From Persicaria tinctoria (lineage: Eukaryota; Streptophyta; Magnoliopsida; Caryophyllales; Polygonaceae), in assembly GCA_037127255.1 (NCBI GenBank), contig JBANSL010000019.1:16825001-16889000 (forward strand): DNA of 64,000 nt. Direction: 5' to 3'. The notes beneath the pieces were generated by a model that saw only the letters and a list, made by a program, of their open reading frames with translations, did not search any database and was not told the DNA's origin. Shown one piece after another: positions 35,885 to 45,720 of the stretch (position 1 is its first letter; each line of letters begins with the position of its first letter). The translations under genes were made by a program, and so were the position numbers.

Positions 35885-36145
35885 TAACATTTTTTTTTAG
35901 GAAAAAATACGGGTGAACAGGCTCGATCTATCCAAAAGCATCCTTGCGGATGAGGTCTGAAAGACCGAAATTGTTATAAATATCAATACCTCAGGCAGAG
36001 TGGCTAGGGTGTGCAACTTTATCTGTCATTCTATTATCAAGACGGGGTACACGAATGAAAGAAACTTCTTTCATGGTCGATAGAAGAAGTTGTACGTCAG
36101 ACAAGATGAGTTCGATTTCCTATTTGTTGAGATGGTTAATAATTA

Positions 36146-36619
36146 CTCTCTCCGTTAATTAAAACTTGACATTTTACTATTTACGCACGCTTTTTGAGGT
36201 GTTAAAAACTATATAAAATATTAACTTTTTAAATATTTTTTAAAAACAATTTCATTGTTCTTACTATTAAGTATGTATTTATAAAAACAAATGTTACAAA
36301 AAGTTAATATTTTATACTCCCTCCGTTCCATAATACATGTCCTTTTAGTTTTGGACACGCTTTTTAATGAGCGAAAAACTCTATAAAATATTATTTTTTT
36401 AATTAATTTTTTTATATAATTTAATACTTATTAGTAATAAGTATCAAATTATCTAAAAATAATAATTAAAAAAATAATATTTCATAGAGTTTTTCGCTCG
36501 TTAAAAAGCGTGCCAAAAACTAAAAGGACATGTATTATGGAACGGAGGGAGTATAGTTTTTATCATTATAAAAAAGCGTGTATGAATAGTAAATGACAAG
36601 TTTTAATTAACAGAGGAAG
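36146..36619. mobile_element. Stowaway-like MITE interrupting the LINE RNase H
   Basis: Starts CTCTCCGTTAATTAAAACTT and ends AAGTTTTAATTAACAGAGGA plus AG, flanked by TA (36144-36145, 36620-36621). The sequence on either side reads through as LINE RNase H on the minus strand. It contains a second Stowaway. Confidence 0.85.
36317..36551. mobile_element. Stowaway MITE nested in a Stowaway
   Basis: 235 bp, nearly a perfect palindrome: starts CTCCCTCCGTTCCATAATAC and ends in its inverse, with TA on both sides (36315-36316, 36552-36553). Near-identity of the arms suggests a fairly recent insertion. Confidence 0.9.
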
Positions 36620-37260
36620 TATGCTGGAGTCACCTTCAATATGGATTTTGTCAATACGGAACTGAAGGGCGAGCTGTACCCCGATTGAGTGGCAGGGCTT
36701 CCGCTTGAAGCGCGCTTTTTATTCCTAAGTGTTTGTATCATATCTATATCGGGTGTCCCTTCCAGTCCCGGATAACCAAGCCAGCGGTACTGCGGTTATC
36801 CGCAAGAGTAAATTCGCCGAAGTTGAGTTTAAATGTGCCTTTCGGTGGTTTAAAACAGGTACAAATGAAACTGCTATGGAATACACTTGTTGAGCCTAAC
36901 AATGTATGAGTACAAATAATCAAATATAAGTATCTTCGAGCTAATGATATTCTCCAATACAAGAAAAGTGGTGCCACCTCCGGGCAACGGCCAAAACTTA
37001 CAACTCTAATTGATAAGTTTAAAACGGGTCTTATTTGGTCAGCTGACACTGGGACTGAATTTTGTGGACAAATTATATTGGTGGCCTGACCGAGCTGGCT
37101 CACTACGTCAAACGCATATAAATTGGTTAAAGCCGAAACTTCAATTCCCTTAAATAACAACCCCTGGATCTGGCGTCTCGACATTCCACCCAAGATAAAA
37201 AAAAATCATGTGGAAAATCTGCCAGAATGGCCTCCCTTTCATCATTTTTCAGTACATGTT

Positions 37261-39490
37261 GAAAGTGTATATATTTTTAGATAAATAATATTGCCAAAAC
37301 CAATTTTTTTATCCAAAAAGATGGGCTTTCTAAAGCTTCACTTTCATTATCTTTAAAAAGATATATATTTTTTTAATTTAAAAACCATTTCAGTACGTGT
37401 TTGTCTTAGACAAACATTCTCATAAGACAACCTCATGCCTCGGCATTGAGTGAACGCAGAGGTGGCCGGTGGGAGTGGAGTTGATTGTGCTAACGCGCCA
37501 GAGAGGTCGCCTTGGGCGGAGGTGGAGGCAGTCTGGCACATCATTGTGAGAAGATTGAGGGCTTAGCTTGGTGGAATCACTACAATAGAAATGCCCGGGG
37601 GAATTTTTCGTCGTTGAAATTTAAGTTTTCATCGCTAAAGAAATTTGGCGAGAAAATACATTTCGCTAAACTAATTTAATTTTAGTAAATCTTACCAAAT
37701 TAAGGTTCTTAACCTATATCATTAAAGTATATGTTAAAAACTGATCTAAATAAGTGAATAATAAATGACATTTTATCGAACTAATGGAGTATGTGATTGA
37801 CATTTCTTAATGCCATGTTGAAAGTGTATTCATACATTTTATTAAAATAAAAATAAAATAAAATAAAATAAAAAGGTTTTGCTTTATTTTTTTGGATCAC
37901 CACAATGGTACCATCTTTCAATAAAGGGAATGGAGGGAAACTCTCACGTTGTTGGCTGAAAATATATGAAACTCTAAATCAATTTTCTACTTAAAGATAT
38001 GGGCATTCCAATCAAAACTTCCATTTAACTACTTTCTAGTGCTAAATTGCTCAATCAAAGTGGTATTGTAAGGCATGTATCATGCGAAATACCGAAATGG
38101 CGATCAAAGCTTGTACATTGCGAAAGTCTCCCACGACTAAACATCAATCTTCAATGAAAATCATGTGTTTCAGATGAATGATCCTTTCCTGGGCAATGAA
38201 CTTTGCTGCAAACTGTTTGAGTTCCTGAATCCTAATCTACGGAACTTCTAAGGGATGTCGAAAGGAACGTGTTGAGGATGGTTAGATGAATATGATCTCC
38301 TCAAAACTTATCTCGCCTCTGACTGATGTTGCAATCAGAAAGAAAGAGGGTATGCGAGTACTGTCACACGGTGCTCGCTTACCCAAGAGGGAATGGGCTT
38401 CAGATCCCCGGAAAACTCCTCCCTACAAACCATTAACGCCTCCGACCCTAAGCTGAACAAGCCCATTGACACCAGATATCCCTTTCTCAATCAAATTCAG
38501 AGTACTGATAACCCATCAGCAATGCTCAAGGGTTCTTCATTTTCCATCCACATAAGATCCAAAAGAAAGACGACACAGCCATTCGTAACATAAAGATACC
38601 TTGGCTTCTTCATGCTTGACCTTAATTTCTGCTCAAGCAACACCAAAATTTAATCTAAAATCAAAATTGGAAAATCCATATAAAGAAATGAAGTTAAAAG
38701 AGTTCAAAAAACTTGCAATCAGAGGTCTAAAATTTCCTCAAAGATGTTATGGTTATATACTGACTTATACATGACGAATCAGCTACAATCTTCAGGTTAG
38801 AATTTCAATTCAACATTTCCAAAGCTGGTATCCTGAACCGGTAAATATATATAAATCTCCAAAAGGAGGGAAGGTGTCCAAAGCTGGTATCATTTAACAC
38901 AACAAATCCAATCAAGATTTTAAATAGTTTCGAGCAAGTATCATGTCCACTAAAAAATTAAGATATGCAATCATTATAGATAACCGTATCACTAAACCAT
39001 TAAGCCACAGATAAACCATTCAAGAACAAATCAAGAATGCCAACCTCCTTTGGAAGCTCCTTTGAACCTACCAACATCAATGGTATCCCAGGGGTATCCA
39101 GAGTCCAGACCTGGGTAAGATTGAAAAAGTGTACGGCATCATAAAGAAGCAACCAAATATGTAGTTAGGCAATTTAACCCAACTTATGCAGCCTAATTTA
39201 ACGAAATTTTTTGTCAAGTGTTACATGTTATTGCAATTCCACATTAACACACTCCCTATAAAAATGATTGCAAGGTAGCACTAGGCTTGGTTGCTTGTTG
39301 CAGTTAGGAAAGTCTCTTGATCAAGGGAATTAACAAAATTATAGTGTTCAAAAACAAAGTTTATTCGAACCTGTGAAAAATGGATGGACCAGTATTTATC
39401 CGAGTATATCCGATAGACTGGAGATTCAAATGAACTTGTACTCCAACAATGAATACAGCTTCCCTTGATATCTTCAGACTCAAACAGACA
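37261..39490. other. Intergenic stretch with no supported gene
   Basis: Includes a small ACATTTTATCGAACTAATGGAGTA Stowaway end remnant (37767-37790), an (AAAAT)n stretch (about 37853-37872) and an unassigned plus-strand frame at 38393-38593. The region nearest 39490 is probably 3' UTR of the PORR gene. Nothing else is recognised. Confidence 0.4.
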
Positions 39491-39496
39491 GGGGCT

Positions 39497-40711
39497 TTAA
39501 AATGCATTCCCATTCTCTGGTTTCTCTTGTTGCTGACATGTGTCCTTACTCCCCAAGCTCGTAGGCTCTGTTAACAGCCCATGGCGTCCCAACATAACTA
39601 GATCAAGTAGCTTCCTCCTTGCCTCATAAACAGGATTCGGATCAATCAAACGCCCCCTCTCGTATGCCTCCCTCAGGAACACCGTATGCCTCTTCCCCTT
39701 GATCGATAAATAAAACATCCCAGGGTGATCAAGAAACAAATCCCTTATGTTGAAGTCGATCCCAAAACACTTCCTGAAATGACTAATCTTCTCCGCTTCA
39801 ACCATCTTCTCCACCGTCAAGCTCATGAACTCGTGAATGATTGCAACTGCCCTCTTTTCCAATCTCATCATCTGAGTCTTTGAGCTATTCTTCTTGCTAC
39901 CAACCAAATCCTCACACGGGCCAATATATGGCAATTTCTGCCACTCTTTCACCCTCTCCTTGAAGTTCTTTTTCAATTTCATCCCAGAAGGAAACCCTTG
40001 GTTAAAGCTATACTGCAGTTCAGTCCTATTGAACTTAGAATCTTCCTTGCAACACTCTATCACCCTCCAATTCTCCACCGCGGCTGTAAAGTATCCCCTT
40101 GGATATTGTTGTACAAGCTTCAAGACATGAGTATTAGGCTCATTCCCATCCCTAAGCTCAAATAAATTGGGATTTTTCGCAATCACTGAATCCTCAAAAT
40201 TTTCAGGAAGACCCAATTCCCTCCAAACCTTGAAGACAGCCCTAAGTGGCACCGCTTTCGACAAAGACATGGAAAGAATCCGAACCACCCGATCCACAAC
40301 CAAATCCAGCGACTTATCAATGGCCTGTGCTTCAACATCTGCAATCTCAACCGCCCTATCAGTCAATTTACAAAAAGGCATCAACTTTTCAGAATCATAG
40401 TAAATTTGGAAGATGTGAGGGTATTTTCGGAGGAAATATGGGGCGTCCCGGTTGAGGTGGAGCTTCTGGGAGACCCTAGAGAGGAAATCGAGTGACACGG
40501 AAGGTGGATTTCGATTAGGGTTTGCGAGGATTAGGTCATGGATGGCAACCACTTTGACGAGGTTCTTGTAGTGGTCCATGAGCTTCTCAAGGGTAGCATC
40601 TCTAGCCCTAGACGCCACATACTCGCCAGATGTGGTTTTGGGGATGGAATTGATTCGAAAAGGGTGGCCATTAGGGTTTCTCAGAATGAACTTAAAGAGC
40701 TGATTTGCCAT
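39497..40711 (-). CDS. PORR-domain organelle RNA-binding protein (WTF9/RPD1-like family)
   Basis: One uninterrupted coding exon of 404 residues. A basic N-terminal presequence (MANQLFKFILRNPNGHPFRI) suggests mitochondrial or plastid import. Then comes the plant organelle RNA recognition domain across about residues 33-370: ARDATLEKLMDHYKNLVKVV, then FLSRVSQKLHLNRDAPYFLR and YPHIFQIY, then KAVPLRAVFKVWRELGLP and FRKCFGIDFNIRDLFLDHPG with FYLSIKGKRHTVFLREAY. Known family members promote splicing of organelle group II introns. The target intron here is unknown. The intronless frame and length are usual for the family. A leader exon appears upstream. Confidence 0.9.
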   Translation of the reverse strand: MANQLFKFILRNPNGHPFRINSIPKTTSGEYVASRARDATLEKLMDHYKNLVKVVAIHDLILANPNRNPPSVSLDFLSRVSQKLHLNRDAPYFLRKYPHIFQIYYDSEKLMPFCKLTDRAVEIADVEAQAIDKSLDLVVDRVVRILSMSLSKAVPLRAVFKVWRELGLPENFEDSVIAKNPNLFELRDGNEPNTHVLKLVQQYPRGYFTAAVENWRVIECCKEDSKFNRTELQYSFNQGFPSGMKLKKNFKERVKEWQKLPYIGPCEDLVGSKKNSSKTQMMRLEKRAVAIIHEFMSLTVEKMVEAEKISHFRKCFGIDFNIRDLFLDHPGMFYLSIKGKRHTVFLREAYERGRLIDPNPVYEARRKLLDLVMLGRHGLLTEPTSLGSKDTCQQQEKPENGNAF

Positions 40712-41550
40712 TTCAATTCTCGAATTCAGCCATCCATTGAACTAAAAAAACTAAACTTTGATACAAACTTGTGGCAAATTCAACGGCAATTGGTAGTACT
40801 GGGCAAAAAAGGATGAAACAAAAGGGATGATTGAGAGGAGAGTGACGGACGACGAGAGAGAGGGACAGTGATTTCAAATATAGCAAGAAGAAATCAATCA
40901 GCTACAGGGAGCAAACCTAGGACAAGCAATGACAATGAGAACCAACTATCGATCTCACTCTAATTCACACTCGGATCTTTCACATTACCTAGCCAAAATC
41001 AGCAAAGAAGTTACAAACAGGATCATTCTGCAGAAGCTACGATTTAGCAGCTCTCAGGCACAATAAAAGTGCAAAATTCTAGTAGAATATGAGCGATCCT
41101 ACAACAATCCCTCCATAACAAATTCAATACGATCAATTCAGACTAGCAATTCCAAAAATTGAAATTTACCTAAACTAGATATGTATCCTGCTTTCTTCTT
41201 AAAAAAATTCCAAAAGCATAAACTAGTGAAGATGGGAAGACAATCCTACATTACCGAATTGAAACTGAAATTGAAGGAAAGCGCATCCAGGAGTAGCAGC
41301 TTGGCCGAGAGAAGGAGTCACACGGCCAATTGAGAGCAGCAGCGGAGTTTCTGGTGAACGCCGACGAGAGGTGATGGAGAGGAAACCGGGGGAGGGAGTG
41401 GAGGTGGTCCTGCGCCGCCGGTGAGGCTTAGGAGGGAGAGAAGAAACGGCGAGAGACTTAGGGTTCCGGTTGTGAACAGAGAAGGGGAGAGACGGGATGA
41501 GAGCGGGAGTGCTGGGCGGAAGGCCGAGCGCGAGAGGAGATCTGTTTTCC
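40712..41550 (-). promoter_or_regulatory. 5' UTR, leader intron and promoter of the PORR gene
   Basis: Minus-strand sequence at about 41540-41255 is CT-rich leader-like DNA ending AATTCG|GTAATG, a good donor. The next exon would begin upstream of the ATG at 40711. The minus-strand Pro/Ser-rich open frame at 41318-41650 lies in this leader and is not taken as a gene. Confidence 0.45.
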
Positions 41551-41559
41551 TTTTTCTTT

Positions 41560-42286
41560 TATGAAAAAAAGTAACATCTTCTCTTTTCCATCCACATTTA
41601 TTAATTGTTAACATGTTTAAAAAGAAATAGAAAATATATTTATATTTCATTATTTTTTAAATAAAATATCTCATTGGCTTAATTTTATTTTTCTCTATAA
41701 TTTGAGCTCAATTTTACCCTATATATGCCCACATCTTGATCTATTGTAGTTGCACTTATTCTCAGTATGGATCACACTAATCCAAATAATCCACCCATTA
41801 CAAATATGCATTTTGATCCAAATCTTTTAAAAAATCCTCAATTTCACGTGATGTTACAAATATTTAACAATCATTCAACACCCGAATGCCCAAGGCTATG
41901 ATCCGAATTTATAGGTAGCTCGATTAGTATTTACGCATGTTATAATGTTTCTAACTTTGTTAATTTTAATCTAGATGTAATAAAATATATTTATATCAAG
42001 TACTTGCTATTTTCATTTATTTATAAAACTATAAATAAAAATAATTGACAATAATATATGATGATAACAATATAATAAAGGAAAAGATATGTAAAGGAAA
42101 AGGAAAAGTGAAATTAAATTTGAAAAGGGGTAAAAGAGGTTTCCCATGGTTGTGGAGGAAACCTTTTAGAAAGAGGTAGAAAAAGTGAAAATAATTTTAA
42201 ACAAAAAAATAAATGAGATGTAAAGTTATGATAGGAAGATAGAAGAAAAAAGGGGAAAGAGGTTTCCCTATGGTTGCAGATGGTCT
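41560..42286 (+). mobile_element. Internally deleted PIF/Harbinger element, left end missing
   Basis: Shares long stretches with 22179-23137, for example ATAATTTGAGCTCAATTTTA, CATCTTGATCTATTGTAGTT, the MDHTNPNNPPIT start and AAGGCTATGATCCGAATTTA. It ends CCTATGGTTGCAGATGGTC. The left TIR is absent, so it is truncated next to the PORR leader. Confidence 0.65.
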
Positions 42287-42289
42287 AAC

Positions 42290-42749
42290 GGGATGAGGCC
42301 ACACACCCTGTACACTTCCCTATGTACTTAACCCATTTTTTTCCTGTCACGTCATCACAAGTACACCCTTTATTGTTTTTATCAATTTCACCCACATCCC
42401 TGCACTCCACTAACGGACCCTACCTCGACTTTTTCATCATTTAATACTTACGTTATTATCCGACATATTACATCTATTTATTTAATTTCATCGTATCAAA
42501 TTATTTTACAATAGAAGAATATTATTATTATTTTAATATAATTTAATTAATAAATTTTATTGAAATTAATAAATTTTATTGAAATTAATAAAATAAGATT
42601 GTCAAAAAAACCCAAATGCATATTAAATTGCAATAATTCAAATACATTATCTAAAATGATAAACAACAAAAAAAGACACGAAACTTCAAATAAAAGAATC
42701 ACGCTAACACATGGAATCAATGATCATGTCTTGAAGGTCCAAATTTCTG
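42290..42749. other. AT-rich stretch, no gene
   Basis: Contains two tandem copies of AAATTTTATTGAAATTAAT at about 42552-42591. No TIR for the downstream Harbinger element could be identified here. Confidence 0.4.
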
Positions 42750-43652
42750 CTATATATGCTCAATTATGTCGGATTTCAGTCGATGATGCGAAGACGAATC
42801 TCGAACTTGGGCCCTATTTGATAAGAATGCAACCATATCGGTAGGTATTCTTGAAGCGGGTAACTCAGGCTCTTCCAACTGATCGAAATCGGCAGTGTGA
42901 ATTTGTAGCTGGTGGCTATCACGTTCGTCTTCCACAATCATATTATGCAATATTATACAAGTTGTCATTATTTTTCCGAGAAAATTCAAGTCCCAAACAA
43001 GTGTCGGTCGACGAAAAATAACAAATCGTTGTTGTAGTACACCAAATGCACGCTCCACATCTTTACGAGTCGACTCTTGGACTTGGGAAAACAACGTGTC
43101 CTTTGCGCCAAATGGATGTCGAATCGATGAGATGAATGCTCGCCATGGAGGATAAATTCCATCCTCCAGGTAATACGTCATGGCATATTCATGTCCATTT
43201 ACTACAAAATTTGCCTTTGGAGCTCTTCCGTGCAACACTTCATCAAATACAGGTGATCTATCAAGAATATTTATATCATTACATGTACTTGAAGTTCCAA
43301 AAAATGCATGCCAAATCCATAGATCATACGACGCCACTGCTTCTAGATCGAACAACGGTTAGGGGCTTATCACCACGGGTGTATTGACCCTTCCATGTCG
43401 TTGGACAATTTTTCCAAGTCCAGTGCATGCGATAGATACTCCCAATCATTCCAGGCCAACCGCGTTGCTCCCCCACATGGAGTAGGCGTTGCATGTCAGT
43501 GTTGTTAGGATGTCTTAGGTACTCATCTCCAAATAGAGAGATGATCCCATCAACAAAGCCTGACAAGCACAATCGTGCTGTTGTTGCACCAATACGGACG
43601 TAGTCATCGATCATATCTGCCGCAACTCCATATGCAAGCATGCGCATGGCGG

Positions 43653-44801
43653 TAGGGCTGTGCATAACCGGGTATCCGACACGACACGACAAAAACACGA
43701 AACCGATAAGGGGAAAAGTGCCGATCCGAACACGACACGATAAGTACCGGGTATCCGACACGATAACACGACACAGTTTCGTGTCGGATACCCGTATAAC
43801 ACGACACGACACGATTTCTACAAAAACCTCTTTTTTTTTCCTAAATGTTGTTGTACTGGACGCCGGATCTGAGGCAACTCGAGCACGCCGAATCTGAACT
43901 TTGAACAAGGACGAGCGTCGAGCGAGGTCGAGAGCGAGCATCAAATCTGAAGCAAGGCGGAGATATGCTTCATCTTCAATGTGGATCTGAAGCAAGAGAC
44001 TACGATAGGGCGCGACCGGCGACGACGACGACGATGACGATGTGGGATGGTTGAGAGCAACCGGCGAGCCGTGGGCGGCGATTCTGAAGGTTGAGAGCAA
44101 CCGGCCACCGAGAATGAAGATTGAAGAAGAAGATTGAAGAGATGATTGAAGAAGAAGAGGCAAGTGTTGGATGTAGATCTAAAACAATAGAGACTACGAG
44201 AGGAGTCGACAGGCGATAGGCGACGGCAGCGGCGGCTGGCTGAGAGCAACTGGCGAGCGGTGGGTTCGATGGAGGCGAGCCGACGAGTCTTGAGGCTGAG
44301 AGGCGAGCAACTGGCCGTCGAGAAGGAAGATTGAAGAAGAAGAAGGGTGAAAAGAGGCAACCGGCTGCCGATGGCGGCTATTGACCAAACCCTAGCGGTT
44401 AAAAGATTTTAGGAAGGAATAAAAAATTAAAAAATGAGAAAGGAAAAAAAATAAAAAAAGGGTTGGAGATCCAGAATTCGAACTCGAGACCTCACGGTTA
44501 CATCCAAACGCAAGCGGCAACGCCTAACCAGCTGGGCAAGCGGGTTTTTATGATACACTAGGACAGTTATTATATATGTATTATTACAGAATTTTAATAT
44601 TTAAAAAAAATAAAAAATTATCGTGTCGTGTCGGATACCTGATAAGGGAAAAATGTCGATCCGAACACGACACGATTATTGTCGTGTTTTACCGTTTCGT
44701 GTCATAATCGTGTCGTATCTTTATCGTTTCGTGTTTTTTCGTATCGTTTTGTTGCGGTTTCGTGTCGTGTCAACTGTGTCGTATTTTTCTGCACAGCCCT
44801 A
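43653..44801. mobile_element. Non-autonomous hAT-like element with CACGACACGA repeats
   Basis: 1149 bp, starting TAGGGCTGTGCATAACCGGG and ending TTCTGCACAGCCCTA. Perfect 8-bp TSD CATGGCGG (43645-43652, 44802-44809) lies within the Harbinger transposase gene, and removing one copy restores the frame across the site. Both ends carry inverted arrays of CCGACACGACACGA. The core has two diverged copies of a GCAACCGGCGAGC...GAAGATTGAAGAAGAAGA segment (about 44000-44180 and 44215-44360) and a tRNA-like SINE promoter. No transposase. Confidence 0.88.
44471..44548 (-). repeat. tRNA-like pol III promoter, SINE fragment
   Basis: Minus strand reads CTTGCCCAGCTGGTTAGGCG, a tRNA A-box match, then about 30 bases later GAGTTCGAATTCTGG, a B-box match. 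The spacing fits a tRNA-derived SINE head. It is not a functional tRNA gene: no acceptor stem could be formed. Confidence 0.5.
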
Positions 44802-45720
44802 CATGGCGGCAGTGCATTTTTGCAACGGAGAGAGGTCTAGCTGGCCTACGGCATCTCGACGTTGCTGAAAGTATGGATATGCACCAGTTAGTGCATTCAC
44901 AATACGCAAGAACACATGTCGCCTCATTCGAAACTGATGCTTAAACATTGCCTCTGGATAGGTCGGTGTCTCAGCAAAGTAGTCTTGGACTAGCCGAGCA
45001 TGTCCTCCTTCACGATCTCTGTCAATGTTACCTCGACGTGGTCGTCGACTAGAACTAGAATTGGGTGGTGGGTTTGTTTTATCTAGAAGTTCAACCATGA
45101 AATTTTCAAGAGCATGATCAGTGGGGGTAGAAAAATCTTCTGAAGATGAAGAGCTGGATGAATAGCTGGAAGATGAAGAGAAACGATTAAATGACATTGG
45201 CTTCTTTGACATCGTTGGAAAATGGGTGACTAGAAGAGAGCAAAATGGATGTATGGGAAGGGGTATATTTACTTGGACATGGCCTTTGGTTTATATAGAA
45301 GAAAACGACATCTTCAAAAGGCATCAAAGCATATTTAGAAGGCATCAAAGTATCTTTAAAAAGCATCAAAGCATATTACAAATCTTCTAAACATCTTTAA
45401 GTGGCATCAAAGCATCTTTCAATGGCACCTTTGAGTTGTCAAATTATATCTCGGACATTGTGTAAAGTAAATGCAAACAGAAAAGATAAGGGTCACTAAT
45501 ATTTCATTACAGAGCTCGGGGAATGTGAACATGACATATTGATAATATTACAAGAAATTGAACTAGTGAAACAAAAGCAAAGTATGAAATTTAAACAACA
45601 ACAAAGTACGAAATTTAAACAACAACAAAGACTAGAAACTTAAACAGCAACAACAAGGTACGAAATTTAAACTTCAACAACCCCGTGACCAGCTCCATGT
45701 TGCCTTGTAAGCCACCTAGT

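Larger units (their letters stand above)
35885..37260. mobile_element. LINE remnant with inverted 5' segment (twin-priming structure)
   Basis: The part 36856-35885 is LINE sense on the minus strand: RNase H pieces KGTFKLNFGEFTL, GLVIRDWKGHPI, then IELILSDVQLLLSTM and VTDKVAH-like, ending in a poly(A) tail (poly(T) 35889-35898). The part about 36857-37250 is LINE sense on the plus strand: QVQMKLLWNTLVEPNN, IIKYKYLRANDIL and WIWRLDIPPKIK, the RT C terminus and zf-RVT start. These coding segments are neighbours in an intact LINE, so the 5' segment is inverted. The RNase H part is split by MITEs at 36146-36619. All frames are broken. Confidence 0.72.
42750..45212 (-). pseudogene. Harbinger transposase (DDE_Tnp_4), split by a hAT-like insertion
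   Basis: The N-terminal part runs 45212-44802: Ser-rich start, then YFAETPTYPEAMFKHQFRMR and a helical stretch to KCTAAM. The coding resumes at 43652 with RMLAYGVAADMIDDYVRIG; between lies the element at 43653-44801. Downstream are WPGMIGSIYRMHWTWKNCP, YYLEDGIYPPWRAFISSI, VERAFGVLQQRF and LHNMIVEDERD. Active enzymes have GSIDCMHW, so the first catalytic Asp appears to be Tyr (codon 43432-43434). A frameshift near 43345 also breaks the frame. The VERAFG Glu is kept. Confidence 0.88.

Noticed and set aside
38393..38593. Plus-strand frame of 66 residues
   Set aside because: Short, with no recognised domain and no splice partners.
41318..41650. Minus-strand Pro/Ser-rich frame of 110 residues
   Set aside because: Lies in the CT-rich leader exon of the PORR gene and overlaps a truncated Harbinger element.
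43941..44388. Minus-strand frames inside the hAT-like element
   Set aside because: Ser/Arg-rich products of duplicated GC-rich sequence; no transposase motifs.
44471..44548. Functional tRNA gene
   Set aside because: A and B boxes are present but no acceptor stem or anticodon arm can be formed.
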